Positions 38,960-48,549 of a stretch of DNA of 64,000 bases are shown here, one piece after another; position 1 is the first letter of the stretch, and every line of letters begins with the position of its first letter. The notes under the pieces were generated by a model, which worked only from the letters and a program-made list of their open reading frames with translations, searched no databases and was not told where the DNA came from. Location: contig NZ_NPDM01000006.1 in NCBI RefSeq assembly GCF_002812085.1, positions 62,001 through 126,000 on the forward strand. The letters are read 5' to 3'. Origin of the DNA: Leptospira levettii (GTDB taxonomy: Bacteria; Spirochaetota; Leptospiria; Leptospirales; Leptospiraceae). The translations under genes were made by a program, and so were the position numbers.

Positions 38960-40156
38960 TTTTAAAAGATTTTGGATTTCTTTTGCAGCTTTTTTAGAAG
39001 CATTATTTGTTCCCAGTTCTCTTTCTTTTGCCTCTCGTAAAATACCTTTGATTTTATTCCTGAGTTTTGTATTGGAAAGGATTTTCCAAGCTTCAGAAAC
39101 AATGTATTCAGGTTTACATTCATTTTGAGTGATTTCGCGACAAACTTCTTCTCCACTCAGAATATTGGCAAGACCAATGAACTTGGATTTCATAAGAAGA
39201 GATCCAAGAAAATAGGTGAATAAACTTACCTTGTACAAAATCACCATAGGAGTTTCAAAATATAATCCTTCCAGAGTTGCTGTACCAGAAGCAATGAGGA
39301 GTAGGTCACTTGCTTCCATCACACGAAGAGAGGAATTCCAAAGATAATGGATTTGGATATCGGGGTGTGTTGTTTTAACAACATTGATTTTTTCTAATAA
39401 AAATGCTTCTTCCTTTTGGTTGATATTCGGTAGAAGGAAAACAATTTTCTTTTTTTCTAACTTACATTGTTCGTGGAGTAACACTGCAGTTCCAAGAATC
39501 GGATCAATGAGTCGATGGATTTCTCCTTTTCTGGATCCAGGTAATAAACCTACCGTATAACCATGATGAGGGTCTGGAAGTTTTTCCGGAATCACTGGTT
39601 CTTTTTTTAATTTTTCTGGAATCCTTTTCGTAATGGGGTGGCCCACAAATTTTGCATTCACACCATATTCATTGTAAATTTCTTCTTCAAATCGAAAAAG
39701 TGTCAGCATTAATGCGATATGTTCTTTGATAAAAAAGATTCGTTTGAATTTCCATGCCCAAATTTGTGGAGATACATAAAATACGGTTGGAATCCCACGT
39801 AATTTTAATTCTTTCGCCAATCGTAAGTTAAAACCTGGATAATCGATTAAGATTGCAAGCTGAGTTGGTCTGTGTGTGGTTTCGTCCAACAAACGATAAA
39901 ATACTTTTTTTAGATAACTGTATTTTTTAATCGCTTCTGAAAATCCTATCACACTTAAATTTTCCATTTCTTCCAATGACTCAAGGCCATTTTGGATCAT
40001 TCCTTCTCCACCAATCCCATAAAAATGATAATCAGGTTCGATGAGTTTTAATTCTTGTAAAAGATCAGCACCAATCAGGTCACCAGAATGTTCTCCTGCG
40101 ATGACTAAAATGTTTTTTTTAGAATTAGATCGATGTGACTTTTTTTTGGCTACCAT
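38942..40156 (-). CDS. lpxB: Lipid-A-disaccharide synthase
   Basis: GT19 glycosyltransferase joining UDP-2,3-diacylglucosamine and lipid X. It has 404 residues from ATG 40156 (MVAKKKSHRSNSKKNILVIA); 40189 is an alternative start. Key segments are VIAGEHSGDLIGADLL near the N-terminus, YHFYGIGGEGMIQNGLESL, YVSPQIWAWKFKR, GLLPGSRKGEIHRLIDPI and LIASGTATLEGLYFETPMVI. It is longer than the usual 380 because of a basic N-terminal extension. It overlaps lpxI by 32 nt and follows it in the same operon, matching the order of the pathway. Confidence 0.96.
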   Translation of the reverse strand: MVAKKKSHRSNSKKNILVIAGEHSGDLIGADLLQELKLIEPDYHFYGIGGEGMIQNGLESLEEMENLSVIGFSEAIKKYSYLKKVFYRLLDETTHRPTQLAILIDYPGFNLRLAKELKLRGIPTVFYVSPQIWAWKFKRIFFIKEHIALMLTLFRFEEEIYNEYGVNAKFVGHPITKRIPEKLKKEPVIPEKLPDPHHGYTVGLLPGSRKGEIHRLIDPILGTAVLLHEQCKLEKKKIVFLLPNINQKEEAFLLEKINVVKTTHPDIQIHYLWNSSLRVMEASDLLLIASGTATLEGLYFETPMVILYKVSLFTYFLGSLLMKSKFIGLANILSGEEVCREITQNECKPEYIVSEAWKILSNTKLRNKIKGILREAKERELGTNNASKKAAKEIQNLLKSIPSD

Positions 40157-40991
40157 TGAGAACCTTACTTCCATTTTTACCGAGGACACAAAAGTTTAAT
40201 TTGTGTTTTGTGGCAAATTCGATTGTTTCTTTCGGATTGACAACAAGAGTTTCACCTTCTCTGATGCACAATGTTTTACATCCACTTTCTAACATCACTT
40301 GGAAGGTGTGAATTCCGATGGTAGGTAAATCAAAACGTTCGTCTTGTTTTGCTTTTGGACTTTTGCAAATAACTGCATCACCTTTTTTTTTGGTGTAAAA
40401 ACCACCACGGCGAATGGTTTCATCAGTTCCTTCCACTGCTTCCACAGCGATAACAGATTCATCACTCACAACAACCATTTGTCCGATATCTAAATCAGCC
40501 ATTTTTTCTGCGTAGAACATTCCAAATTCAATGTCCTTTAGTTCTTGGGTGCTAAATTTTTTGGGAGTGTAACGTCCTTCTTTAAGGAGGAGGGACTGTA
40601 AGTAGATTTTTTGCGATATAACTTTGACTCCCATCGCTTCAAACTCATCGGCGATCGCAAGGAAAATGGGGTAATCATTTCGGTTGATGGTTTTGGCAAG
40701 GATAGAGAGTGCCTTCAGATCAAATTTGAGTTTTTGGAAAAGTAAATCCTTCCTCACTTTACCAAGCATGAGGATCCTAGAGATTTTTTCTTTTTGGATG
40801 GTTTTTAAGATTTTCCCCACTTGTGTGATGTGGACAGGTATTGTCCTAGACTCGTGTCCACGCGGGGAAAAATCAGATTCAATGAGTCCCAAAAACAATG
40901 GATCCTCGCCGCTAGCGAGAGCTTCCATCATTCCAATATGGGGGAGCTCTCCGCCACCAGCGATGATTGCCAATCTACCTTTTGAAGCCAA
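40125..40991 (-). CDS. lpxI: UDP-2,3-diacylglucosamine diphosphatase LpxI
   Basis: Hydrolyses UDP-2,3-diacylglucosamine to lipid X, replacing LpxH in many non-gamma bacteria. The 288 residues match the family: N-terminal nucleotide-binding part (LAIIAGGGELPHIGMMEALA), then the middle (KEKISRILMLGKVRKDLLFQ) and the C-terminal domain (DIGQMVVVSDESVIAVEAVE, GTDETIRRGG, CKSPKAKQDERFDLPTIGIH). It lies directly upstream of lpxB with overlap, so two consecutive steps of lipid A synthesis are coupled. Ribosome start follows fmdB by 11 nt. Confidence 0.93.
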   Translation of the reverse strand: MASKGRLAIIAGGGELPHIGMMEALASGEDPLFLGLIESDFSPRGHESRTIPVHITQVGKILKTIQKEKISRILMLGKVRKDLLFQKLKFDLKALSILAKTINRNDYPIFLAIADEFEAMGVKVISQKIYLQSLLLKEGRYTPKKFSTQELKDIEFGMFYAEKMADLDIGQMVVVSDESVIAVEAVEGTDETIRRGGFYTKKKGDAVICKSPKAKQDERFDLPTIGIHTFQVMLESGCKTLCIREGETLVVNPKETIEFATKHKLNFCVLGKNGSKVLNGSQKKVTSI

Positions 40992-41002
40992 AGCTGGTCC
41001 TT

Positions 41003-41233
41003 TTATGCGTTACCAGAATCGCTACTAGAAGGTGTGGAAGGAGTACTTTCTTTTTTGTAGTCGGTGACGTAAAATCCTGATCCTTTGAAAATGATCCCCG
41101 CACTTGCCGAGATTCTTCTTTCCACAGATCCTTTTTGTCCACAAAGGCATTCCGTCAAAGCATCTTCCTTCATGGATTGTACGTGTTCAAAGTCTTTTCC
41201 GCATGTGTTACAGTGGTAGTCGTAAGTTGCCAT
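41003..41233 (-). CDS. FmdB-type zinc ribbon protein
   Basis: A protein of 76 residues. The FmdB/CxxC regulatory family motif MATYDYHCNTCGKDFEHVQS is followed by a second cysteine pair CLCGQ and the conserved RRISASAGIIFKGSGFYVTD. The tail is Ser/Thr/Pro-rich. A strong ribosome-binding site (GAGGAG, 6 nt) precedes the ATG. The function is unknown in the family. Here it is embedded in the lpx operon. Confidence 0.93.
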   Translation of the reverse strand: MATYDYHCNTCGKDFEHVQSMKEDALTECLCGQKGSVERRISASAGIIFKGSGFYVTDYKKESTPSTPSSSDSGNA

Positions 41234-41243
41234 AGTTTCTCCT

Positions 41244-42698
41244 CTAATGGATTCCTGTTCTCACTTCAAATAATAAGACATGGTCTCTGTTTGGTTTGGT
41301 CGCAAGCGGTAGGCAAATCTCCCAAGAATACTTGCCAGCTTCGAGCATTGCTTCCGAGAGAGGATAAGATCGAATGGATTGGATGAGGCCTGTATTCCTC
41401 CTCCAGAGGCTTGCGTTCCATTTGTCACCTTGCCTGTTTTCTATATGTAAGGACAGATTTTCTCTCCTTTTGGCACCGTCGAGGACATAACGGTTTTTAT
41501 TGACCCAAATGGAAGTTTGGTCGAGAGAGATTGAGTATGCTAAATGTTCCAAGTGGTTGTATTGGACGTGAATTTCGATAAAGGGAATGGGAGTCTCTGA
41601 ATCGGTAGGCATAAATGAAAATTCAAAATAGTTTTTGTTCCCGGAAAGTTTTTTGCAGATCCGCTCTGCACTTGGGTTTTTTGTGTCCGATCCATAAATG
41701 GGGAATCCTGTTTCTCCATACACTCGGATGGATTCCCTAGGAATGTAATTTCCGAAAAATGTTTGTGGGATTTTTTTCCCGTCCCATCCTTCAAAATCAA
41801 TCCGAATCTCATTGTCTACGGCTTTGAAACGTTTTTCGAATTCTCTAGTGAGAGTTTCATCCGCTAAGGTTTCCTTTAAAAACCCTGAAAAAACCCATGC
41901 TGTTTTTTGTGTGTTTGGAAAATAACACCGTTTCCAATGCCCTTCATTTCCGCCGATGGTTTCTTCTGCCCCATCCTCTTCCAAACAAATTGTGGGTTCA
42001 GGTTCACTTACTTTTCCCACTTCACTATTTTCCCTTCCAGGTCCACTACGAAGGTTTACATTTTTACCTCGTATTGTCGCTGTTTGGTGGTAAAGATTGG
42101 TTCCTGAAATTTGTGATAAAAAATGTAAGGTTTGTAACAGAAATCCTGTTTCGATTTCTCCAATGGGTTCAAAAGGAAAGGTAAGTAAATGTGATAAAGC
42201 ATCACTAAAACTTTCTTCCATTCCTCTTGGATCTTCTAAAATCAATAAGAGTAAAAAATGTGTGACTTCTGACTTGGGAATGGGTTTGATAATGGAATTG
42301 ATTTTTGTGATGAGAGCCCTTTTGTAACCAGTTCCATGTTTTTTCAGATGCGAAAAGTATGGATCCTCAATATGGTAATACGTCCCTCTTGTGGTGTCCC
42401 ATTCAAAGAGTTTTGTATCATTTCTTTTTTGGAAAAACTGTAAGAGTTCTTTTTGGTTGTCTTTCCCATTGATTTGTTTTTCCAATTGGGATAATGATTG
42501 GGATAAAATTGTTAATTCTAACTCACTTGTCGGAATTTCGGATTCCTTATATAGTTTTAGAACCTTTAGATAAGAACCAGATTGGTACAAATCGTACGCT
42601 TTATCATCTCTTTCTCGGAAATCAACAAAGGTATAAGTAAAAAGGATAACGAGTAAAAAAAGTAAACCAATAACAAAGAAAACACGGGAGCGAATCAA
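41244..42698 (-). CDS. Membrane-anchored SH3-domain protein, unknown function
   Basis: A protein of 484 residues with an N-terminal anchor (VFFVIGLLFLLVILFTYTFV). A helical region (about 40-200) is followed by a bacterial SH3 domain (about 200-275; TATIRGKNVNLRSGPGRENS) with an inserted CLEEDGAEETIGG loop, and then a C-terminal beta domain (about 300-484) of unknown type. Bacterial SH3 domains often target peptidoglycan. Together with tolC upstream and lpx genes downstream it forms an envelope operon. Confidence 0.8.
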   Translation of the reverse strand: MIRSRVFFVIGLLFLLVILFTYTFVDFRERDDKAYDLYQSGSYLKVLKLYKESEIPTSELELTILSQSLSQLEKQINGKDNQKELLQFFQKRNDTKLFEWDTTRGTYYHIEDPYFSHLKKHGTGYKRALITKINSIIKPIPKSEVTHFLLLLILEDPRGMEESFSDALSHLLTFPFEPIGEIETGFLLQTLHFLSQISGTNLYHQTATIRGKNVNLRSGPGRENSEVGKVSEPEPTICLEEDGAEETIGGNEGHWKRCYFPNTQKTAWVFSGFLKETLADETLTREFEKRFKAVDNEIRIDFEGWDGKKIPQTFFGNYIPRESIRVYGETGFPIYGSDTKNPSAERICKKLSGNKNYFEFSFMPTDSETPIPFIEIHVQYNHLEHLAYSISLDQTSIWVNKNRYVLDGAKRRENLSLHIENRQGDKWNASLWRRNTGLIQSIRSYPLSEAMLEAGKYSWEICLPLATKPNRDHVLLFEVRTGIH

Positions 42699-42719
42699 AT
42701 GTTACCTCCCGTTTTTCTC

Positions 42720-44261
42720 TTAAAGATTTTCAGGGAGGAGTTTGGCTCGGTCCACTCCGTATTCTTCAAATAATGCATTTTTTGCCACATAGTATCTGTG
42801 TAAATTGATGTTATAGTCAACTTTCGCTCTTACGAGTGATAACTGGTCTTGTACCAATGTGTCCAGTGCATTTTTTACCGCAAGTGCATTGAACCTTCCT
42901 TGTTGGAAGGAACGTAAAACACCATTATAGTATTTTTTAGATTCCTCTTCCGTACGTTTTGCATTTTCCATCACACGAAATGAGGCTTTTAGGATATCAA
43001 TTCTCGTTTTGACGTCATCCGAAACGGCTTTGACTAGATCAGCTTCCTCTAACGAAACCTGTCTTTTTTGGATTTCCGCATCACGGATTCCCACTTTGAC
43101 CCCTTTGTCCATGATTGGATAACTTAGGTCAAGAGACCCTTGCATCACTGGGTATTGGTAGGAAAAAACACCATGTCGGTTGTCTGAGTAATTATTCTGA
43201 GGGCTAATGGTATTTTGAGCTTGGTATCCATAGGTTCCCGCTGCCTTTAGGGAAGGTAAGGCTTCGTTTTTTGCCATCTTCATGGCAAGTTCTGCGTTTT
43301 CTTTTTTCCTTTGGATGGCGCGGAAATCCGCTCTGTGTTTGTATGCGTAGTCGATATCAGATTGGTAGTCCAATTTGTCCGGTAAGGTTTCTGAAAGCGG
43401 AGTTGTTTTTTGGAAAACAGTGTCCTCAGGGAGGTTCAAAGAACGAATCAGCTTTCGTCTGGCTTCTTCTTTTTCGGCACTTGCTTGTGCCATTTGGCCT
43501 TCCACTTGGGAAAGTAGGGCATTCCATTGGTTTACTTCGAAACTTTCCGAAAGTCCAAGCCCTTGTTTACGAATTGTGAGATCTCTTACATTTTTTGTAT
43601 TCTTTAACAATTGTTCGAATGTTTGGTATCCCGATTCTTTGACGGAGTAATTCCAATAATCGACAAGTGTGGATACCACTTTGGAAGCAACTTGGTCTTC
43701 CATTTGCTCCCGCATAATCTCTGTTTGATTTTCTAGAATTTTTTCCATATTCCTTTCATTTGCACCAAAAGCATTTTTGAGTAAGTCTTGGGCAATGGTG
43801 ACAGATAAGGAATCCGTATAAAGAGGAGGGAGGCCGAGTGCTGTAAATCCAGCAGGAGTTTGGTTTGGATTTTCAAACGCGTTTGAGTCAAAACGTTGTG
43901 ATCTTGCTTCCAGTTTGAAGTAAGTTCCTGTTGTGAACAGTTTTTCAATCCCAGCACTATAGGTGTTGGTTTGTGTTTTGGTTCCCGTAAAGATATTGTT
44001 TTGGTTAAAAGGGAACTTCTTTTGGTCGATTTCCGCTTTGGAAATCGCACGCCAAGAATACTTGGCTTCAAATTTCATCAAATTGGTATCAGCTTTTGCT
44101 AATTCCAAACGTGCTTGTAACACTTCGCGGTTGTTTTCAATTGCATACCGAACCGCATCTTTTAAACTTAAGGTAAACCCTTTATCATCCGATTCGGCGG
44201 CAAGAAGGCCGAAGGAAATGAAGAGAACCAATGCACTAGAAACCCATGAACGTTGTTCCAT
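42720..44261 (-). CDS. TolC-family outer-membrane efflux protein
   Basis: A protein of 513 residues with signal peptide (ALVLFISFGLLAAE). It has two OEP repeats: about 30-235 (LSLKDAVRYAIENNREVLQA) and about 290-500 (YAYKHRADFRAIQRKKENAE; PSLKAAGTYGYQAQ). The long amphipathic helices fit a periplasmic tunnel. TolC proteins pair with RND or ABC systems and membrane-fusion proteins, none of which is in this window. First gene of the operon that continues into the SH3 protein, fmdB, lpxI and lpxB. Confidence 0.92.
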   Translation of the reverse strand: MEQRSWVSSALVLFISFGLLAAESDDKGFTLSLKDAVRYAIENNREVLQARLELAKADTNLMKFEAKYSWRAISKAEIDQKKFPFNQNNIFTGTKTQTNTYSAGIEKLFTTGTYFKLEARSQRFDSNAFENPNQTPAGFTALGLPPLYTDSLSVTIAQDLLKNAFGANERNMEKILENQTEIMREQMEDQVASKVVSTLVDYWNYSVKESGYQTFEQLLKNTKNVRDLTIRKQGLGLSESFEVNQWNALLSQVEGQMAQASAEKEEARRKLIRSLNLPEDTVFQKTTPLSETLPDKLDYQSDIDYAYKHRADFRAIQRKKENAELAMKMAKNEALPSLKAAGTYGYQAQNTISPQNNYSDNRHGVFSYQYPVMQGSLDLSYPIMDKGVKVGIRDAEIQKRQVSLEEADLVKAVSDDVKTRIDILKASFRVMENAKRTEEESKKYYNGVLRSFQQGRFNALAVKNALDTLVQDQLSLVRAKVDYNINLHRYYVAKNALFEEYGVDRAKLLPENL

Positions 44262-44300
44262 ACTCTTAATTCAGACTCCTCATTTCCCCTGCAAAGTTGT

Positions 44301-44332
44301 TTTTTTTGAAAAAAACCCTTATTTTTTAAGGG
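44301..44332 (-). terminator. Intrinsic terminator of sucCD
   Basis: On the minus strand the sequence CCCTTA-AAAAA-TAAGGG forms a 6-bp stem and 5-nt loop and is followed by seven T, the standard layout of a factor-independent terminator. The sucD stop codon lies in the stem. It separates sucCD from tolC, 57 nt downstream. Confidence 0.6.
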
Positions 44333-45209
44333 CCAATTTCATTTTATCTCCCACTTCCCCAATATGAGCACAAATACTCACACCAGCATCTTGCATGGCA
44401 GCAATTTTGGAAGTGGCAGTTCCCATTCCCCCAGAAATGATCGCACCGGCATGGCCCATACGTTTTCCCGGAGGAGCAGTTTGACCTGCAATGAAACCAA
44501 CAACTGGTTTTTTGACATGAGCTTTGATGTAAGCAGCAGCTTCTTCTTCCGAAGTTCCACCAATTTCACCAATCATGACAATCCCTTCTGTATCAGGGTC
44601 TTCGTTTAAGAGACGAACCGCTTCTACGTGGTTCATCCCTGGAACTGGGTCTCCCCCGATTCCGATACAAGTGGACTGGCCAAGGCCTGCCGCTGTGAGG
44701 GAAGCAACGGATTCATACGTTAAGGTTCCAGAACGGGAAACGATTCCGATGTTTCCTGGCGTGTGGATAAAACCTGGCATAATTCCCATTTTTACATTGT
44801 AACGAGGGTTAATCACACCTGGGCAGTTTGGTCCTACAAGTTTTGTTTTGGAGTTTCGTAACACACTGTACACTTTTAACATGTCGTGAGTTGGAATTCC
44901 TTCTGTGATACAAACCACAAGAGGGATTTCGGCAAAAATTCCTTCTAAGATAGCATCTGCAGCAAATGGAGGGGGAACAAAAATAACAGCAGCGTTTGCT
45001 CCGTCTTCCTTCATTGCGTCTTTGATGGTATTGCGTACTGGAGCAGTTTTTCCGAACTCAGAAGTCCAAATTTGTCCACCTTTTCCTGGTGTAACACCTG
45101 CCACTACTTTTGTACCATATTCCAACATTTGTGTTGCATGGAAGGAACCTTCTTTTCCAGTGATCCCTTGTACAACGACTCTTGTATTTTCATCTACTAA
45201 TACAGCCAT
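44319..45209 (-). CDS. sucD: Succinyl-CoA synthetase alpha subunit
   Basis: Catalytic subunit of the TCA-cycle enzyme making ATP or GTP from succinyl-CoA. It has 296 residues. The CoA-binding Rossmann domain ([20 protein letters not shown]) is followed by [11 protein letters not shown] and [11 protein letters not shown]. The phosphorylated histidine is H253 in [12 protein letters not shown]. Starts 12 nt after sucC; a terminator hairpin follows its stop. Confidence 0.98.
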   Translation of the reverse strand: MAVLVDENTRVVVQGITGKEGSFHATQMLEYGTKVVAGVTPGKGGQIWTSEFGKTAPVRNTIKDAMKEDGANAAVIFVPPPFAADAILEGIFAEIPLVVCITEGIPTHDMLKVYSVLRNSKTKLVGPNCPGVINPRYNVKMGIMPGFIHTPGNIGIVSRSGTLTYESVASLTAAGLGQSTCIGIGGDPVPGMNHVEAVRLLNEDPDTEGIVMIGEIGGTSEEEAAAYIKAHVKKPVVGFIAGQTAPPGKRMGHAGAIISGGMGTATSKIAAMQDAGVSICAHIGEVGDKMKLALKK

Positions 45210-45221
45210 GTTTTTAGTTTC

Positions 45222-46391
45222 CTATTTTTTGATTAGGGAGACAATTTTGTCTGCCGCGTCACGGAGTCCTTCTACTCCCACAATGTTCATACCAGATTCG
45301 TTCAGGATTTTTTTTCCTTCTTCTGCGTTGGTTCCTTTCAACCGAACCACAACCGGTACCGATACGTTTACTTTTTTAGTAGCTTCGATGATACCAACCG
45401 CAACACGGTCACATCGTACGATTCCACCAAATACGTTCACAAAAATTCCTTTCACATTTGGATCGGAAAGGATAAGTCTAAATCCGTTTTCCACAGTGGT
45501 AGGGTTTGCTCCACCTCCCACATCAAGGAAGTTAGCAGGTTCTGCACCAGCAAGTTTTACGATGTCCATAGTTGCCATCGCAAGACCGGCACCATTTACC
45601 ATACAACCAATATTTCCATCTAACTTCACATAGTTGAGGTTATATTCTTTTGCTTTTACTTCGTAAGGGTCTTCTTCCGAAATGTCACGGAGTGCTTCGT
45701 TGTCTGGGTGACGGTAGAGAGCGTTTTCATCCAAGTCCATCTTACAGTCACCTGCAATGATTTCGTTTTGTTTGGTAAGGATGAGAGGGTTGATTTCCAA
45801 AAGTGCTGCATCTTCTTTGATGTAAGCATTGTAGACAGAATTCACTAAGGCAGTGAATGATTTTTGAGCTTCCGCAGGGATTCCAAGTGCAAACGCAAGT
45901 TCTCTTACTTGGGAACCTTGGATTCCAATCCCTGGATCAATTTGGATTTTGATGATTTTTTCAGGGTGAGTTTCAGCAACTTCTTCAATTTCCATACCAC
46001 CTTCAGTGGAAGCCATGATAATGGTTTTGCGAATTGCTCTGTCGAGAAGGATGGAAAGGTAATATTCTTTTGCGATTTCAAGTCCTTGTTCTAAGTATAC
46101 TTTGAGGACTTTTTTCCCTTCTGGACCCGTTTGTGGAGTGATGAGTTGCATTCCGAGAATTTTCTCGGCTGCTGCTTTGGCATCGTCTTTTGTCTTTGCG
46201 ACTTTCACTCCGCCACCTTTTCCGCGTCCACCTGCGTGGATTTGGGCTTTTACCACCACTACTGGTGATTTTTGGACAACTTCGCTGTATGCCTTTTCGA
46301 AATCACCGACTGTGTCGATGACCTTTCCGAATGGAACGTTGGCATTGTGTCTACGTAGGATTTCTTTGGCCTGGTATTCGTGGACTTTCAT
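45222..46391 (-). CDS. sucC: Succinyl-CoA synthetase beta subunit
   Basis: ATP-grasp subunit, 389 residues from ATG 46391 ([20 protein letters not shown]) with AAGGAA ribosome-binding site; the longer frame to 46433 is not needed. Motifs: [20 protein letters not shown] (nucleotide loop), [13 protein letters not shown] and [12 protein letters not shown] (Mg2+ site), [20 protein letters not shown] and the interface [11 protein letters not shown]. First gene of the sucCD operon. Its 5' region contains a 12-bp palindrome (46418-46429). Confidence 0.98.
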   Translation of the reverse strand: MKVHEYQAKEILRRHNANVPFGKVIDTVGDFEKAYSEVVQKSPVVVVKAQIHAGGRGKGGGVKVAKTKDDAKAAAEKILGMQLITPQTGPEGKKVLKVYLEQGLEIAKEYYLSILLDRAIRKTIIMASTEGGMEIEEVAETHPEKIIKIQIDPGIGIQGSQVRELAFALGIPAEAQKSFTALVNSVYNAYIKEDAALLEINPLILTKQNEIIAGDCKMDLDENALYRHPDNEALRDISEEDPYEVKAKEYNLNYVKLDGNIGCMVNGAGLAMATMDIVKLAGAEPANFLDVGGGANPTTVENGFRLILSDPNVKGIFVNVFGGIVRCDRVAVGIIEATKKVNVSVPVVVRLKGTNAEEGKKILNESGMNIVGVEGLRDAADKIVSLIKK

Positions 46392-46417
46392 GGATTTCCT
46401 TATGTCATTGGTTCGTC

Positions 46418-46429
46418 CGAAAGCTTTCG
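46418..46429. promoter_or_regulatory. 12-bp palindrome upstream of sucC
   Basis: The perfect palindrome CGAAAGCTTTCG lies 27-38 nt upstream of the sucC start, within the probable leader. A TTGACA hexamer on the minus strand lies further upstream (about 46471-46476) but without a good -10 at normal spacing. It could be an operator; chance cannot be excluded. Confidence 0.25.
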
Positions 46430-46554
46430 CCAACGGATCACTAGGGTAAGCCTCAAGGGTTGGGTGAGATTGTCAAGACGGATTGAAAGGAAGTGAACAA
46501 AGAGAAGAGTGGGAAGTGAGAGGTGAAAGCTATGGATGATTCCGATTTCCTTTT

Positions 46555-48462
46555 TTACACCCTAAGTGTTTCTTCAGGGTTTTTGGGCAGTCTTACAAAA
46601 AATCGTGAACCTTTTTGTTCTTCACTTTCCACAGTGATCTCACCACCGAGAACTTCAACTTGAGATTTGGTAATAAAAAGACCAATTCCCCTCGCATCTT
46701 CATTGCGGTGGAATGTTTTGAACATCCCAAAGATTTTGTTTCCATGTTTCTCCAAATTGATGCCAAGACCATTGTCTTCGACCAAAATGGTGATTTGTTC
46801 ATTTTTTTCTTCGATTCCTATTTTGATCCATGCACCTTGTTTCAAACGAACATATTTTACGGCATTCGACAAAAGATTGAGTAAGATGCTTTCTAAATAA
46901 GCAGGGATGGTCCTTATGGAAAGGCCTTCTGGAATTTGCACATCTACTTGGATCTTTCGTAACTCAATGGAACCACTCAGGATTGATAAAGTTTTATCCA
47001 CTTCTTTTTTTAGGGAACAAATTTCCATAGGTTTATTCAACGTTTGGTTGATAGAGATGATATCGTTTAGATGGGAAATAGTTTCTTCCAATTGGATGGA
47101 GGAAGCATGTAACATTTCGATTAGATTCTTTTTATCTTCCTCTGATTTTGATTCTTCCAATAATTGAATGAGAGAAGTGAAATTGGATGAATGTTGTCTT
47201 ATGTTGTGAGAAATGATGTAGGCAAAGTTCTGTAATCGATTGTTTTGGATGCCTGTGAAATGTAACATTCGATTGGTGTTCTCAAGTGCTTCAATTTCTT
47301 CGGTGATATCAAATCGTATGGATAAGTATGCTTCAATTTCGTCTTGGGAATTGTACAATGGGTGGATAAAGGTTTGTAGCCAAAAATAATTGCCATCTTT
47401 GGATTTGTTTTTAATGACCCCTTCCCAGGTGTTTCCATTTTTGATCTGCTTCCATAGCCCTTGCCAAAATTCTTTTTTATGATAATCCGAACTTAAGATT
47501 TTATGGTCTGATCCAATGATTTCGAATTCCTCATACCCAGAAAGTTTAATAAACTTTGAATTAGCTCGAATGATGGTCCCTTCGGGATTTGTGACACTGA
47601 CAATGGCAGATCTTTCAATTGCATTTAAGACAGAGGTTAGTTTACGATTTTGTTGTTCGATTGTATTTTGTGTATTTTTTAATTCGCTGATATCTAGAAA
47701 ACTAGCAGTTGCTCCTTCTAAATTACCAAATTCATCAAAAAGCGGAGTTGCATTTACATTTAACCATTTTAAGTGACCATCTTCTGAGATGATTCCATGT
47801 TCACAATTGTAGACTGTAATTTGTTTTCCAAGGGCGATTGCTAACGGAAGTTGGTCTATCGGGAATGGGCTACCATCTTCATTGATTTGTTTCCATTCCT
47901 TTGCACTAAAGTATCGGTTCTCAATTTTTTCTAATTCCAAATCCAAAATTTCGGAAGCACTTTCGTTTGCATAAAGGATTTGTCCTTCCCGATTCACAAC
48001 AACAACACCATTGATCATTGTTTTGAGTAAACGATCTAGTTTTGTTTCTTTTTGCCTTAGTATTTTTTCTGCCAGGATGGCATCAGTTAACTCTTCCATA
48101 GATATTGTATAATGGATCGAATCCAATCGATTGAGTTTGAGTGAGTAAGTTGGGTTTTGGATTCCATAAAAGTGAAACGTATTTTTTGCTATCACTTCTT
48201 CCCATTGTTTGTGTTCTTTCCAAACGGATTGGATTTCTTGGAATAATTCTGTTTCAAATAAAAATGGAAATAGTGATCCAATGTTTAAATCGAATCCCCC
48301 AAGATTAGCTGTCCTTTGGATTTCCTTTGCTTTGGTGTTCGAAAATAACAAAGAATTTTCTTTTGCAAACGTTTGGGTTTTTGATTCAAATAAAAAAACA
48401 GAATAAGGCAATTGGTTAGCAAAAGAATAGAAGAACTCTGAATGATGGACTGTTTCGTTCAT
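46555..48462 (-). CDS. Multi-PAS sensor histidine kinase
   Basis: A soluble kinase of 635 residues. An N-terminal domain (1-140, PAS-like, weakly defined) is followed by PAS domains at about 145-260 (LKTMINGVVVVNREGQILYA) and about 270-390 (LNAIERSAIVSVTNPEGTII, then PAC NYFWLQTFIHPLYNSQDEIE). The phosphoacceptor helix contains H419 in IISHNIRQHSSNF. The ATPase has LESILLNLLSNAVKYVRLKQ, VEDNGLGINLEKHG and GIGLFITKSQVEVLGG. No regulator gene adjoins it; orphan. The 120 nt upstream of sucC separate it from that operon. Confidence 0.9.
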   Translation of the reverse strand: MNETVHHSEFFYSFANQLPYSVFLFESKTQTFAKENSLLFSNTKAKEIQRTANLGGFDLNIGSLFPFLFETELFQEIQSVWKEHKQWEEVIAKNTFHFYGIQNPTYSLKLNRLDSIHYTISMEELTDAILAEKILRQKETKLDRLLKTMINGVVVVNREGQILYANESASEILDLELEKIENRYFSAKEWKQINEDGSPFPIDQLPLAIALGKQITVYNCEHGIISEDGHLKWLNVNATPLFDEFGNLEGATASFLDISELKNTQNTIEQQNRKLTSVLNAIERSAIVSVTNPEGTIIRANSKFIKLSGYEEFEIIGSDHKILSSDYHKKEFWQGLWKQIKNGNTWEGVIKNKSKDGNYFWLQTFIHPLYNSQDEIEAYLSIRFDITEEIEALENTNRMLHFTGIQNNRLQNFAYIISHNIRQHSSNFTSLIQLLEESKSEEDKKNLIEMLHASSIQLEETISHLNDIISINQTLNKPMEICSLKKEVDKTLSILSGSIELRKIQVDVQIPEGLSIRTIPAYLESILLNLLSNAVKYVRLKQGAWIKIGIEEKNEQITILVEDNGLGINLEKHGNKIFGMFKTFHRNEDARGIGLFITKSQVEVLGGEITVESEEQKGSRFFVRLPKNPEETLRV

Positions 48463-48549
48463 AAGGAATCAGGTACCATTCCTTACGAATCGTTACCATC
48501 TCAAGAACCATGGGACGAAATAATTGGTGAAGAACTGTGATTTTTTCGA

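Noticed and set aside
46471..46476. TTGACA upstream of sucC as a promoter -35
   Set aside because: No acceptable -10 hexamer at 16-18 bp spacing, so not annotated as a promoter.
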